A stretch of 64,000 nt of DNA, taken from contig JODP01000018.1 of assembly GCA_000719025.1 (NCBI GenBank), forward strand, positions 1 to 64,000, given 5' to 3'. Shown here piece by piece: positions 10,401 through 18,891 of this stretch. Made by a program: the position numbers and the translations under genes. The notes beneath the pieces are model-generated. The model was given only the letters and a program-made list of their open reading frames with translations, made no database searches and had not been told where the DNA came from. Every line of letters begins with the position of its first letter. Positions within the stretch are counted from its first letter, which is position 1. The stretch comes from Kineosporia aurantiaca JCM 3230 (lineage in GTDB: Bacteria > Actinomycetota > Actinomycetes > Actinomycetales > Kineosporiaceae).

Positions 10401-12496
10401 GTCACCACATCGCGGGCCTTGCCCAGCGTGGTGTCACCGGCCAGCAACGGACGCCCACCGGCCGTACGCCCACCCTCGGGCAGCGGCAAGGAAGTGCCGA
10501 ACCGGTCGTAGCGCCGCCAGGGCATGCTGCCGATGCCCTGGAAAAGTTCGGCCGGCCGGTCGCTCCAATACCCGGTCAACCCGTCCGGCCCGTTCCAGAT
10601 CACCCGTAGCTGTCCCTCGACGAAATCGAGGTGCAGGCGGCCGTGATCGCGCGCGTCGGGCGGTAGGCGGAAGGTGTGCCGCAGTAGGACGCCCTCGGGG
10701 CCGACCACCACGGCCGTCACCGCGTTGAAGAGGATCAGGGCGGGCCAGGCCTCGCAGACCGAGAAGGGCTCCTGCGTCCACCCGTTCGGATGCGCCTTGG
10801 GCACCGGGAACTCGGCCACCGCGGCCTCGAGCGCCGGCCAGCCGAACTCGTCCATCAGCCCGATCCGCAAGGTACGAGCCAGGATTGCGGCGACGTCGGC
10901 CTGACCGATCCGGCCGTGGGCCTCGGGCCGCACCCCGAAGATCTTGCCGTAGGCGACCGGGCGCAACCGGTCCAGCCCGTCCACCAGCGACGGAAGCGCC
11001 CCCGCGACCACGTCGTCGGCCGCGCTCTCGAGCCATTCGCCCAGAACTTCACGAGTGCCGCGGGTACTGAAAAAGACTCGCACGTCTTCCAGCGGAAGAC
11101 GATCGCCGGCATCGCGCCGATACCCCGGCCGCAGAGCCTCGTTCAACCCTGCCCGCAGTGGCGGGCGGGCCCAGTCGGCCGCCGCCAGAGCGACCAGGTC
11201 GCGGCGCCCCGGCGACTGGTCGCGCTGCCACCACCGCAACGGGAACATCGGCACGGCCCGGCCTTCCGGCAGTTCGACCGCAAGTCCGAGCGAGAGCACC
11301 AGATCGAGAAGATCGAGGTCGGGGGTGGACTCCAGCAGATGCAGCGGCTGATTCTCGGCCTTCAGACGCGGCTCCATCCGGGGCACCAGGGCCAGGAGCC
11401 GGGCCGAGCGCGCAACCGCCCGACCTCCGCGGGATCGCCAGGCCGCGGCCCGGGCCAGCCAGCCGGAAGCCCCGTCCGGCGGAAGCGCCGCCGGATCGAC
11501 ACCCCCGATCTGAGTGAGGCCACTCAGGGCACCGCTGGCCCGGAGCAGCTCGAACCAGAACTCCTCCGTGCCCTCCTGACCACCGCGGGGGAACAGCCCG
11601 AGCAGCCGCCCCCGGATCGACGCGTCCTTCTGCCCGAGCCGGATCAGGGCCGGGCCGTACGACTTCCAGAACGGCAGCGGGGCGTGCGGCAGGGCCGGGG
11701 ACTCCAGCAGCCCGGCGATGGCCCGCTCCTCCTCCTGCGCCTGCCCCAGCTTCGCGGCCTTGATCAGCCGCCGCAGGTCTTCGGCCATGCCGGCGTAGGG
11801 CGGCAGCCCACCGGCCACCCGCTCGGCGCAGACCTGCCGGAACAGCTCGTACGCGGCCGCCGGATCGGTGCGCTGGGCCAGGTCCTTCGCGTACTGGGTG
11901 AGCGACTTGGCGTTCAGCGCGCCGTTGAACGCGAACTCCAGGAAGACATCCCGCTGTCGGTCCTCGTCGATCGGCAGCGCGTGGACCCGCTCGGCCTCGC
12001 GGGCCTTGCCGAACATGATGGCCGCGCTCTGCTTGTTCTCCACCGCCATGAACGCCCGGCCGGCCTGCTCGTAGAAGGTCGGCAGGAAGTGCGGCACCGA
12101 AGCGCCGAGCCGCCGGGCCAGCTCGTCGAACCCCTCCCGCGCGGCCCCCGGCCGGCTCTTCGCCTGGCGGGCCAGCCGCTCGATGTCCTTCACCAGGGCG
12201 AGCGCGTGGTGCCCGTTCTCCGGATCGTTGATCAGCGCCCAGGCCGGGAACCCCAGGGCCACCCGCCGCCCGGCACCGACCGGGACCGGCGGCCGGGCCG
12301 ACTCGAACCCCAGGAACTCCAGGGCCAGATCCTCGGCCGGACCCAGAGTTTCGGGCACCAGCTCGACCACCACCCGCTCCGGCAGCGCGGAATGCCGGTA
12401 GACCCGGGCGGTGATCGTGTCTGTAGCCACGAACTCGGCCGCCCCGGGCACGATCGCCCCGGCCTCGATCAGCTTCTCGCGCACGGCACGGCTCAT
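7403..12496 (-). CDS. Giant 1697-aa uncharacterised protein of the AAA/vWA/SWIM operon
   Basis: One uninterrupted reading frame. The first ~500 residues look alpha-helical and TPR-like (for example YEQAGRAFMAVENKQSAAIMFGKAREAE is typical of such repeats). The middle third is rich in short beta-type stretches with Gly/Trp/Asp pairs (SGWWRLDG, FTDGEVRGSQLS), which would fit a beta-propeller or similar scaffold. The C-terminal ~600 residues are again helical with a possible winged-helix segment (PWRPEAVEELAGATGITRAEAALLL). No catalytic motif or membrane segment is evident. Start ATG at 12494-12496 overlaps the DUF4132 stop (ATGA). I do not recognise a named family; the position suggests a scaffold, sensor or substrate of the MoxR-vWA machine. 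Confidence 0.85.
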   Translation of the reverse strand: MSRAVREKLIEAGAIVPGAAEFVATDTITARVYRHSALPERVVVELVPETLGPAEDLALEFLGFESARPPVPVGAGRRVALGFPAWALINDPENGHHALALVKDIERLARQAKSRPGAAREGFDELARRLGASVPHFLPTFYEQAGRAFMAVENKQSAAIMFGKAREAERVHALPIDEDRQRDVFLEFAFNGALNAKSLTQYAKDLAQRTDPAAAYELFRQVCAERVAGGLPPYAGMAEDLRRLIKAAKLGQAQEEERAIAGLLESPALPHAPLPFWKSYGPALIRLGQKDASIRGRLLGLFPRGGQEGTEEFWFELLRASGALSGLTQIGGVDPAALPPDGASGWLARAAAWRSRGGRAVARSARLLALVPRMEPRLKAENQPLHLLESTPDLDLLDLVLSLGLAVELPEGRAVPMFPLRWWQRDQSPGRRDLVALAAADWARPPLRAGLNEALRPGYRRDAGDRLPLEDVRVFFSTRGTREVLGEWLESAADDVVAGALPSLVDGLDRLRPVAYGKIFGVRPEAHGRIGQADVAAILARTLRIGLMDEFGWPALEAAVAEFPVPKAHPNGWTQEPFSVCEAWPALILFNAVTAVVVGPEGVLLRHTFRLPPDARDHGRLHLDFVEGQLRVIWNGPDGLTGYWSDRPAELFQGIGSMPWRRYDRFGTSLPLPEGGRTAGGRPLLAGDTTLGKARDVVTDGSGWWRLDGESRTWREFDPSTGDGGRRSRPGFFEAGLEVEGAELAEAECVLAPLLPGLEGTPFGAADADGAAGLVGWRSVRLPDGSGEAVSVSGASARLSAELVESAAVGYRPAALGPFRMPGGRPEALLAHGSGGLIAFTDGEVRGSQLSAGRWGQASAYARGTSYVPPVTFWHALRARDEAGSAVLRSITRQQAQALLNSARKGKADKAVRQVLPQITDDRLVLGVSAVVELAVGQVARIEELPRPVSTAVVEVVPLVAADEPSSSEIPDRPSNAAPKVLPEAGVGVPLPSSAADSDLRRALGGLTTGSSGYWGGRSDEKAGAVTGLQGVVTALTGSPGKGFLAKLGLGVKKAIAPSPDPAPRSQVDWTPVIGGLGALALRAGLVVTAPEERAALMVLLAGVAQTPLAEPDGRWRRLRLVSSQPDPAGPGRDGAVPYGTLLRTKGGRAFAQSWTSEWVNGGYRGVLLAVEHVEQPGDFGPVPGYSILGSREGRGWGGAGRVGELLDLLTTRGPAPWRPEAVEELAGATGITRAEAALLLSGLIRIEAYDSNFLPKPVRELLGLKVAEAKTARDALNLRLSADARLELLSLAMPDRPADLWEKGPDVARLAAAWNERFGRRVPVPDQLVADFAAARKGAWSGAREPAAVLQGMVAPQSTSWLTTDLRFRIQDTAVVHDREDEKNADVGFGASHLADAVIGLLWLAYQLPLGDPIRALLPGVYDALQQRLANPHLLLPFREGQAADLDGLRQVYGLPPAQQGVNRPVEVLRLGDAGYLLSRTWSSVVYVHPDRLDGDGEPILRLAEAMPDQTSAPLLLARSPELARLVEELRAEATSAPRSGRLQDPLVSVPDLVAEVARERGLDENAARLYLQVLALPDPTDKNVRLWNGWTPRVLKNATASLLAAGLVVQGKRARAGRTVFLPSAWLPVKAPGLPVEAWKVSMLGLGPDGSSPLHLTVPVTSVRELYRRAWERVKVGDEPRLESLQTGRPGGGSR

Positions 12497-13365
12497 GCTG
12501 TTTCTTCTTCCGTCTTGCGGCCGGCGTAGATCCGGGCCGCCATCCGGGCGCCCTCGGACCAGGCCACCGGCCCGACCTCGGTCAGTGGCACCGGCCGGTC
12601 CTGCTCGTCCACCCAGCCGAGCTCGCCCGTCCAGGCGGGATATTCGGGAGCATCAGACCCCAGCCAGTAGCGCGCATCCAGGGCCCGGCCACCCTCCCAG
12701 ATGCGCAGCGACGCGTACCCGCCGCGCACCGCGTAGCCCTGGGAGGTGGCCCGGCCGGTGAGATGCCGCAGTTCGGCGAACTCGCCGTTGGCCCAGTCGC
12801 TCACCGACGTGTCCCGCGCCCGCAGCCGGGCCGGGCGCGGCGTGATCTCCCGGAACAGTTGCGGCACGGTCTGTTGCACCTGGAGGTCGGCGACGAACTC
12901 GCGTAACTCGTCCAGATCGGCCAGCAGCACCGGGTGCGGCACCGCGACGGCGGCCGCGGGCACGAACACCGTGTCGCCGTCGAGCGTCACCAGTCCGATG
13001 CCCTTTTCCGGATCGACGGCGCGCAGCAGACCGGGCTCGCCGCCGGACGACGCCTCCTCCACCGAACCGAGGGGGCGCACCACCAGGTCGCGCAGGGCGC
13101 GCTGCCAGGCCTCGTCCGGCCAGACCTGGACCAGCGCGCTCAGCGGGACCGGGAGCGAGCGGACCATCCAGGTCTCGACCTGGGCCAGGCAGCTCGCCTC
13201 GTGCCGGGTCAGCCACTCCAGCAGCTGGCGCAGCCGGATCACCGCCGGGTCGTCCTTCAGCGCGGCCGGGACGCTCTTGAGAAGCCGCCCGGAGGCGTTG
13301 CGACACCGCACGCGGCCCTCGACGAGAGCGACCTCGTGGCCACTGGCGGTCTGTGTCCAACTCAC
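12493..13365 (-). CDS. DUF4132-domain protein (yehI-like), first gene of the AAA/vWA operon
   Basis: About 290 aa. The pattern WPDEAWQRALRDLVV, then HPVLLADLDELREFVADL and VPQLFREITPRPA is typical of the DUF4132 domain, which in E. coli YehI sits at the C-terminus of a far longer protein. Here it stands alone and lacks an obvious WGR domain. The start is uncertain: GTG at 13363-13365 (then SWTQT) is preferred, with an in-frame TTG 30 bases upstream as the alternative. Its stop overlaps the start of the giant gene. Function unknown. Confidence 0.8.
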   Translation of the reverse strand: MSWTQTASGHEVALVEGRVRCRNASGRLLKSVPAALKDDPAVIRLRQLLEWLTRHEASCLAQVETWMVRSLPVPLSALVQVWPDEAWQRALRDLVVRPLGSVEEASSGGEPGLLRAVDPEKGIGLVTLDGDTVFVPAAAVAVPHPVLLADLDELREFVADLQVQQTVPQLFREITPRPARLRARDTSVSDWANGEFAELRHLTGRATSQGYAVRGGYASLRIWEGGRALDARYWLGSDAPEYPAWTGELGWVDEQDRPVPLTEVGPVAWSEGARMAARIYAGRKTEEETA

Positions 13366-13442
13366 GTCGCGGACGCTACCAACCGCCCCCGACAATTTGC
13401 CCGGCCGAACCGGTGAATCCCGGCCCGACCAGGGTCAAAGGG

Positions 13443-14483
13443 TCAGGCCGCGACCTGGGCGTAGGTGCTCCAGCGGGCCGCCGCGTCGCCCCGGCGCAGG
13501 CTGTCGACCCGGAACCGCCACTGCGGCTGCAGCCCTGGATTCGCGGCCAGCACGGGCAGCACGCTGGTGACCAGTTGCAGCTCGCGCAGCCGGCGCAGCG
13601 CCGGGAACCCGGGCCAGGACAGCACGTCGTACCCGTAGGCGGCGGCGAACCGGGCGGCCAGGTCGCCGCCGTAGTCGAAGCGCAGGGCCCCGACCGCGAT
13701 GGGCGTCAGGTCCCACTCCCGCGGCCCCCAGCAGGTGGAGTCGAAGTCGCAGAGCACCGGGCCGTCCGCGCCGACGATGATGTTGCCGAGGAACGAATCG
13801 CCGTGGATCAGCCCGGCCGGAAGCAACGGCTCCAGCTCGTTCAGCGCCACCAGTTCCTCGGCCACCGCATCGGTCTCGGCCTGCAGGAAGGCCAGATCCT
13901 CACGGGGAATCTGCCCCGCCGAGGCGATCCGCCGCCGGATGCCGGCCACCGGACCCCAGCGAACCAGCTGCACCGACGGCTGCGGGACCGGGACCGAGAT
14001 CGGACCGGTGTTCTGACCGGGCACCGAAGGCCGGCGGCTGCGCCCTCGCCGGGCCGGCACCGTCGGAGCCGCGGGCGCCGCCACCGGCACCGCGTGCACG
14101 GCCTTCAGCAGAGCGGCCAGATCGTCGGGGGCGGGGTCACGCACGGGACGGACGTCGTGCCACACCGTGACCTCGTGACCCCGAACCAGCATCGGCTGAT
14201 CGTCGGTCTGGGCCAGGCGCACCGCGGGCACGCTGTGACGATCCAACAGGCGGGCAATGTCGACCACTCGCTGCGCCCGGTCGCCGACCGCGGCCGACCC
14301 GGCGATCCGCACGACCACTCCGGCAGCGGGCAGGCGCAGGACCGCGTTGTTGGTGAACTTAAGAATGGTGTGGCCGGCCGGGTCCAGGCCGAGGATCCGC
14401 GCGGCCGCGTTCACCGTGGCGGTGATCTCGACCGGATCCAGCGCCCGACGCCCCAGCCCGGGGCTGGTCTCGGCGGGTTTCAC
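13443..14483 (-). CDS. Aminoglycoside phosphotransferase (APH)-fold kinase
   Basis: Protein of 346 aa with the APH/choline-kinase catalytic loop HGDSFLGNIIV and the metal-binding DFDSTCWGPREWDL. These kinases phosphorylate small-molecule hydroxyls using ATP; substrates range from antibiotics to metabolites and cannot be read from sequence. The GTG start at 14481-14483 overlaps the stop of the HTH regulator gene (GTGA), so both are co-expressed. This regulator-kinase pair is common in actinomycetes and does not by itself mean antibiotic resistance. A proline/arginine-rich insert lies around residues 135-165. Confidence 0.82.
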   Translation of the reverse strand: MKPAETSPGLGRRALDPVEITATVNAAARILGLDPAGHTILKFTNNAVLRLPAAGVVVRIAGSAAVGDRAQRVVDIARLLDRHSVPAVRLAQTDDQPMLVRGHEVTVWHDVRPVRDPAPDDLAALLKAVHAVPVAAPAAPTVPARRGRSRRPSVPGQNTGPISVPVPQPSVQLVRWGPVAGIRRRIASAGQIPREDLAFLQAETDAVAEELVALNELEPLLPAGLIHGDSFLGNIIVGADGPVLCDFDSTCWGPREWDLTPIAVGALRFDYGGDLAARFAAAYGYDVLSWPGFPALRRLRELQLVTSVLPVLAANPGLQPQWRFRVDSLRRGDAAARWSTYAQVAA

Positions 14484-15859
14484 GAGGCGAGAACCTGCTC
14501 GATCCGCCGCCCCAGGTCGCGGATCTCGTCCCCGCCGGGGCCCCGGTCGGGGCAGGAGACCGCCAGCTCGGCCAACGGGGCCAGCCGGTCGGTGACCCGG
14601 CGCGAGCGCAGCCGGTGGGCCTGCTGCAGGGCCTGCTCGCCGAACTGCACGGCCGCCTGCACGTCCTTGGTGAGCAGGCAGGCGGTGGCCAGCGCGCCCT
14701 GCTCGAAGGCCAGGCTGCGGGCCATCTGATCGGTGCGCAGGGCCACGCTGTCCTCCAGCGCCTGCCGGGCCGGCGCGGCGTGGATCTCGTTGCCGCGGGC
14801 CATGGCCAGCTTGGTGACGCCGGTCAGGGCCTTCACGTCGAGCTCGTGGAAGAACTGCACCCAGGGTTCGCTCTGCGCGTCTTCCGCGCGGGAGAACTCG
14901 TCCGACGCGCGGTTGAGGTGGGTGATGGCCTGGGCCTCGTCGCCCATCTCGGCGTACGTCCAGGCGATGTTGGCGCAGAGCATCGCGACCGTCCGGCGTG
15001 AGCCGGAGTCCTGCGCCGCGAGCTGGCCGAGCTGGAAGAACCGCAGGGCCTCGCTGACCCGCCCGCGGTGCAGGTAGACCCGCCCGGCTCGGTAGAGCAC
15101 GTTGGCCGTCAGCGAGGGCAGCTTGGCCTGGCGGGCGAAGTCCAGCGCGAGGGCCAGGTGGCGCCCGGCCACGGTGTAGAGGCCGACGTCGAACGCCGTC
15201 CAGCCGGCCAGATTGTGGACGTCCGCGGCGGCGACCCGTAGGCGGGTGTCGGTTCCCGGCCGGGTCGGCAGTTCACAGAGCTTGTCGACCCAGCGGGCGT
15301 GCGCGGCCACCGCGTCCCGGCAGGCTCCGCCTCCGAACCGGTAGTCGAGGTGCCGCAGCTGCGCGGTGACCGCCTCGGCCTGCTCCACGTCGTCCGGCCC
15401 GATCTGGCTGGGCAGCGGCGTGGCGGCCGAAGGCACCGAGGACCACTCCTGGGACAGTTCGCCGGCCGTCCCCACGGTCACCTCCGCCGCGTAGGCGAGC
15501 AGGGCGTGGCCCCGCGAGTCGTCCTCGTGATCGCTGCGGGTCTGGGCGGGTACCCGGTTCTGGTCCAGCCAGCTCGCCGTGTCGGTGTCGTAGGCCAGGC
15601 CGAGGTAGCCGCGCGGTACGCCGAAGCCGTCGGCGACCCGGCAGAGCACCTCGTAGGCCATCACCCGCCGGCCGCGCAGCACCTCGTACACCTCGGAGGA
15701 GGACATCCCGGTGAGGGCCGCGATGGTCCGCTGAGAGGTGCCGTGCTTCTGCAGCAGGCGGAAGACTGTGCCCAGGTCGCGGGCCGCGAGCGCGCGACGC
15801 ATGTCGAGCCGCTCCCAGACCTCGTCGGCGGGCAGTGGACTTCTTGGTTCCACGTTCAT
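14480..15859 (-). CDS. HTH (XRE-type) regulator with helical-repeat C-terminus
   Basis: Protein of 459 aa. An N-terminal helix-turn-helix is seen at about residues 25-75 (FRLLQKHGTSQRTIAALTGMSSSEVYEVLRGRR), followed by a long helical region of TPR character (AGRVYLHRGRVSEALRFFQLGQLA). An AGGAG ribosome site lies 8 bases before ATG. It is translationally coupled to the APH-fold kinase downstream, which it probably controls or senses with. The 688-bp upstream region would hold its promoter. Confidence 0.85.
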   Translation of the reverse strand: MNVEPRSPLPADEVWERLDMRRALAARDLGTVFRLLQKHGTSQRTIAALTGMSSSEVYEVLRGRRVMAYEVLCRVADGFGVPRGYLGLAYDTDTASWLDQNRVPAQTRSDHEDDSRGHALLAYAAEVTVGTAGELSQEWSSVPSAATPLPSQIGPDDVEQAEAVTAQLRHLDYRFGGGACRDAVAAHARWVDKLCELPTRPGTDTRLRVAAADVHNLAGWTAFDVGLYTVAGRHLALALDFARQAKLPSLTANVLYRAGRVYLHRGRVSEALRFFQLGQLAAQDSGSRRTVAMLCANIAWTYAEMGDEAQAITHLNRASDEFSRAEDAQSEPWVQFFHELDVKALTGVTKLAMARGNEIHAAPARQALEDSVALRTDQMARSLAFEQGALATACLLTKDVQAAVQFGEQALQQAHRLRSRRVTDRLAPLAELAVSCPDRGPGGDEIRDLGRRIEQVLAS

Positions 15860-16547
15860 CGCTCGACTCCTGTTTCCCCGTTTTCCCCGTCTTGACCGAC
15901 GGTAGGGGATCCGTCACGGAATGGCTAACGACTCGAAAAGAATGACGCCAAGCTGACTAGCCCGACTAGGCACTCGATGAATACATCCCGTTTGTCCTGT
16001 ATGAACGGGACCGCCGGATTGCCCATGCGCGCCGCCTAGCCCAACGAGTCACCGTGGGTAGGCAGAAGCCGGAGGAGAGCCGTCCCCTTCGACGGCTGTA
16101 CGCAGGCCCCGACCGGGAGTCATCCTTTTGGAACAGCGCCGGGACGGGTGACAGTCACCCGCCGACACCCTCCACCCGTCCCGGCGCCGGCTCGTCCGCA
16201 CCGCAAGAGCGAAACCTTGCATCCCGGAGTGTCAGAACCATGACCGGCCTGCCATGCCGGTGCATTCCCGGAACAGTCCGCGTTCCGCGCAGAACCGTTC
16301 AGCGCGGCGTCGGGCGCATTTTCCGTTCACGTTCCGGTGACGTCCGGAAACGCTCAGTCGAATGCTCATCCCCCCGGGCGAAACATCGCGCCGCCCGTTC
16401 GGGTGAGTTTCCGGCGAGGCGTAACGGGACGAGGGCTTTTACCGATAGCGCCCCCAGTGACTCTTTGCCAGTCGAGACGGCATAACGGCACAAAGGAGTG
16501 ACACGAGCAGTGCGCAGCGCAGATTCACAGGTCATGGAGGTCTGGTC
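15860..16547. other. Long divergent intergenic region
   Basis: No convincing gene: open frames here lack a codon-position bias and family resemblance. It separates the minus-strand HTH regulator from the plus-strand orphan protein and should contain both promoters. Close to 16548 there is an AAAGGAG site followed by GTG and 13 codons whose stop overlaps the next ATG (ATGA at 16548), a possible leader peptide. Confidence 0.5.
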
Positions 16548-16928
16548 ATGAGTGACGGCAGCAGGAGCGCAGGCACCATCGGGGGTGTCACGACCAGTTA
16601 CAGCGCGGTTCGTGAGAGCGCGGCGACGATCAATCTCGAGGCCTGGACGGGGCGGCTCACCTTCGACGCCAAGAACGGCCGGGGCTGGCGGGTGGGCACC
16701 GTGGTGGTGGACGTCGACCTGGCCGAGCTGACGATCACCTACGGCACCCGCAAGCGCGCCGTGATCGACCGCGGCGACTTCCGCGACTGGCTGCTGCGGC
16801 CGGGTACCCCGCTGCCGGTGGACGACGTGGTCTGGCACAGCCAGGCGGACGGCATCTACATCGTCATCGGTGGCCTCACCTACGCGGTTCCGGACTTCGT
16901 GGTGCAGCGGCTCGACACGGTCATCTGA
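16548..16928 (+). CDS. Small orphan protein, paralogue of the 42.2-kb protein
   Basis: Protein of 126 aa, no signal peptide or membrane segment, rich in beta-strand-like stretches. It has a GGAGG ribosome site directly upstream. The C-terminal ~55 residues (AVIDRGDFRDWLLRPGTPL then VDDVVWH and VIGGLTYAVPD) match the protein encoded at 42228-42515 in order and spacing (AVFDRDALRRWLARPGPAL, YDGVSWV, VDGVVPRWP). I do not recognise a named family. Function unknown. Confidence 0.75.
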   Translation: MSDGSRSAGTIGGVTTSYSAVRESAATINLEAWTGRLTFDAKNGRGWRVGTVVVDVDLAELTITYGTRKRAVIDRGDFRDWLLRPGTPLPVDDVVWHSQADGIYIVIGGLTYAVPDFVVQRLDTVI

Positions 16929-17047
16929 CGGAATTAAGGACGCTGGACACGAGTCGCGGAGCGATCCGGCGGCTCCCAGCGGGCTGAGTAAGAACCGAGG
17001 GAGCATCTGGACGGGCCGAATCGGCCCGCCCGGGTCAGGATTCCCCC

Positions 17048-18121
17048 GTGGGAGTGCTGAACAATTCGACCCTGACCGCTCCCCCGGAGCACCGGCCCGG
17101 CTCCGGGCGGAAGACTCTGCTGACCGTGGCCGACCGCCCTCCGGTCGACCGGGCGGCGGTGGACGCTGCCGACCGGGTGGCCGAGACCGTCCGAAACCTC
17201 ACCGGCACGCTGGACGCGGGTCTCCTGACCGGCCCGCCCCGGCCGCTCTGGCAGGAACTGGCCGCGATCGGCCATGCCGACCTGAGTGTGGCCCGCCTGA
17301 CCGAGGGCCATGTCGACGCGGTGCGCATCCTGCACGAGGCCGGCCGCGAGCCCGCCCCGAATGCGGTTTACGGCGTCTGGGCCTCGGCCTCCGGAGGCAC
17401 CGGGCTCACCGGTGAGCCCACGGAATCCGGCTGGCTGGTGAACGGCACGATGCGGTTCTGCTCCGGTGCCTGGTTCCTCGACCGGGCCCTCACCGTCGTC
17501 GCCACCGACGAGGGCAAGCGACTGCTCGACATCGATGTCCACGACCGGGCGCTGACCCGACTCGACGACACCTGGCCCGCCCTCGGCATGGACGCCAGCC
17601 GGAGTGTCGACATCGAGGTCCGGAACCTGACCGTCCCCCGGACCGCCGCGGTCGGCGAGCCCGGTTTCTACCTGGAGCGCCCCGGCTTCACCCTCGGCGG
17701 GGCCGGAGTGGCCGCGGTCTGGCTCGGTGGCGCCCACGGCGTCCTTCATTCCCTCCTGGCCACCACCGACCCGACCCGGGCCTCCGCACACCAGCGCGCC
17801 CATCTGGGCGCCATGGCGATCGCCATCGCGGCAGCCGATGCCCTTCTCACCGAACTCGCCGAAAACCTCTCTTCCGGGGCCGAACTCGACCTGGCCGACA
17901 TGACTGCTGCGCGGTCCGCGGTCGAGCTGGCGGTGACCGAGGTGCTCACCCGGGCGCCCCGGGTGACCGGTCCGAACGGACTCGCAAGGAACGCCGAGAT
18001 AGCGCACCGGATAGCCGATCTCGAGGTCTACGTACGCCAGCACCACGCCGAGGCGGACTACGAACTGGCCGGGACCCAGCTGCTGGAGACCGGAACCCTG
18101 CTCGGGCGGTCGTTCCGATGA
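17048..18121 (+). CDS. Acyl-CoA dehydrogenase-like flavoprotein
   Basis: Protein of 357 aa with the general layout of the acyl-CoA dehydrogenase family: an N-terminal helical part (WQELAAIGHADLSVARLTEGH), a middle beta domain (YGVWASASGGTGLTGEPTESGWLVNGTMRFCSGA, resembling the family's flavin-contact region) and a C-terminal helical bundle. It is slightly shorter than the usual ~380 aa and I cannot place the catalytic base. It starts with GTG, and a perfect palindrome (17012-17028) sits about 20 bases upstream. It is the first gene of a tightly packed operon with PIG-L, NodS-like and GT2 genes, so it probably oxidises an acyl group or related substrate in that pathway rather than in beta-oxidation. 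Confidence 0.78.
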   Translation: MGVLNNSTLTAPPEHRPGSGRKTLLTVADRPPVDRAAVDAADRVAETVRNLTGTLDAGLLTGPPRPLWQELAAIGHADLSVARLTEGHVDAVRILHEAGREPAPNAVYGVWASASGGTGLTGEPTESGWLVNGTMRFCSGAWFLDRALTVVATDEGKRLLDIDVHDRALTRLDDTWPALGMDASRSVDIEVRNLTVPRTAAVGEPGFYLERPGFTLGGAGVAAVWLGGAHGVLHSLLATTDPTRASAHQRAHLGAMAIAIAAADALLTELAENLSSGAELDLADMTAARSAVELAVTEVLTRAPRVTGPNGLARNAEIAHRIADLEVYVRQHHAEADYELAGTQLLETGTLLGRSFR

Positions 18122-18888
18122 CCCACGAGATGCAGCACGCCGTCACCGAGGTCACCGCCCGCGGACTGCCGCCCAGTCTCTGGCGTCCCAAGCTGGAGGC
18201 GGCCCCCGCTCCCCGGCTGCTGCCGATCGCCGGTGGTCGCCCGATCACCGTGATCGCCCCGCACCCGGACGACGAATCCCTCGGCACCGGAGGCCTTCTG
18301 CACCGGCTGTCCGCCGCCGGCTGCACGCCGACGGTGGTGATCGTGACCGATGGTGGGGCCGGCTATCCCGGCATCGGCCCGACCCAGGCGCACGAGCTGA
18401 TCCGGACCCGTCGGCGGGAGACCTGGGGCGCGATCCGCGAACTCTGCCACCAGGGCGCCCAGCCGATCTTCTTCGACATCCCGGACGGCACGGTGACCGA
18501 GCACGAGGACGAGCTGACCGAGCAGATCAGCGCCGTTCTGCCCCCCGACGGACTGGTTCTCGCGCCCTGGCCGGACGATCCGCACCCGGATCACCAGGCG
18601 GTCGGCCGGGCCTCCCGGCTGGCCACCGCGCACGCTGATCACGAACTCTGGCAGTACCCGATCTGGATGCGGCACTCCATCCAGCCCGACGACCCCCGGG
18701 TCGACGACGCCGAACTCACCGTGGTCTGCCTCTCCACCGCCGAGCGGCAGGCCAAGCGCCGGGCCGTCGAGGCCCACGTCAGCCAGATCCGTTCGCCCTT
18801 CCCGGGCTTCGGCCCGGTGCTGCCCGACCACGTACTCGAGCTGTTCGCCGACGGCCTGGAGCCGTTCTTCATCCCGAGGACACCCTGA
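18118..18888 (+). CDS. PIG-L (LmbE) family N-deacetylase
   Basis: Protein of 256 aa with the zinc-binding motif HPDDE (IAPHPDDESLGTGG) and the second metal/active-site motif HPDHQAVG. This family removes acetyl groups from N-acetylglucosamine-type substrates (for example MshB in mycothiol synthesis or PIG-L in GPI anchors). Starts with ATG overlapping the previous stop (ATGA). The neighbours, a GT2 glycosyltransferase and a NodS-like N-methyltransferase, suggest the substrate is an amino sugar or glycoconjugate. Confidence 0.9.
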   Translation: MTHEMQHAVTEVTARGLPPSLWRPKLEAAPAPRLLPIAGGRPITVIAPHPDDESLGTGGLLHRLSAAGCTPTVVIVTDGGAGYPGIGPTQAHELIRTRRRETWGAIRELCHQGAQPIFFDIPDGTVTEHEDELTEQISAVLPPDGLVLAPWPDDPHPDHQAVGRASRLATAHADHELWQYPIWMRHSIQPDDPRVDDAELTVVCLSTAERQAKRRAVEAHVSQIRSPFPGFGPVLPDHVLELFADGLEPFFIPRTP

Positions 18889-18891
18889 AAC

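Noticed and set aside
7100..12529. Very long plus-strand open frames (up to 897 codons) opposite the giant gene
   Set aside because: They are antisense shadows caused by high GC: composition is Arg/Pro/Gly/His-rich, no motif fits, and the minus strand has continuous family-like sequence and overlapping starts.
13443..14483. Antibiotic resistance (aminoglycoside phosphotransferase) call
   Set aside because: Only the APH fold is supported. The coupling to an HTH regulator is a common housekeeping pair and there is no evidence for a drug substrate.
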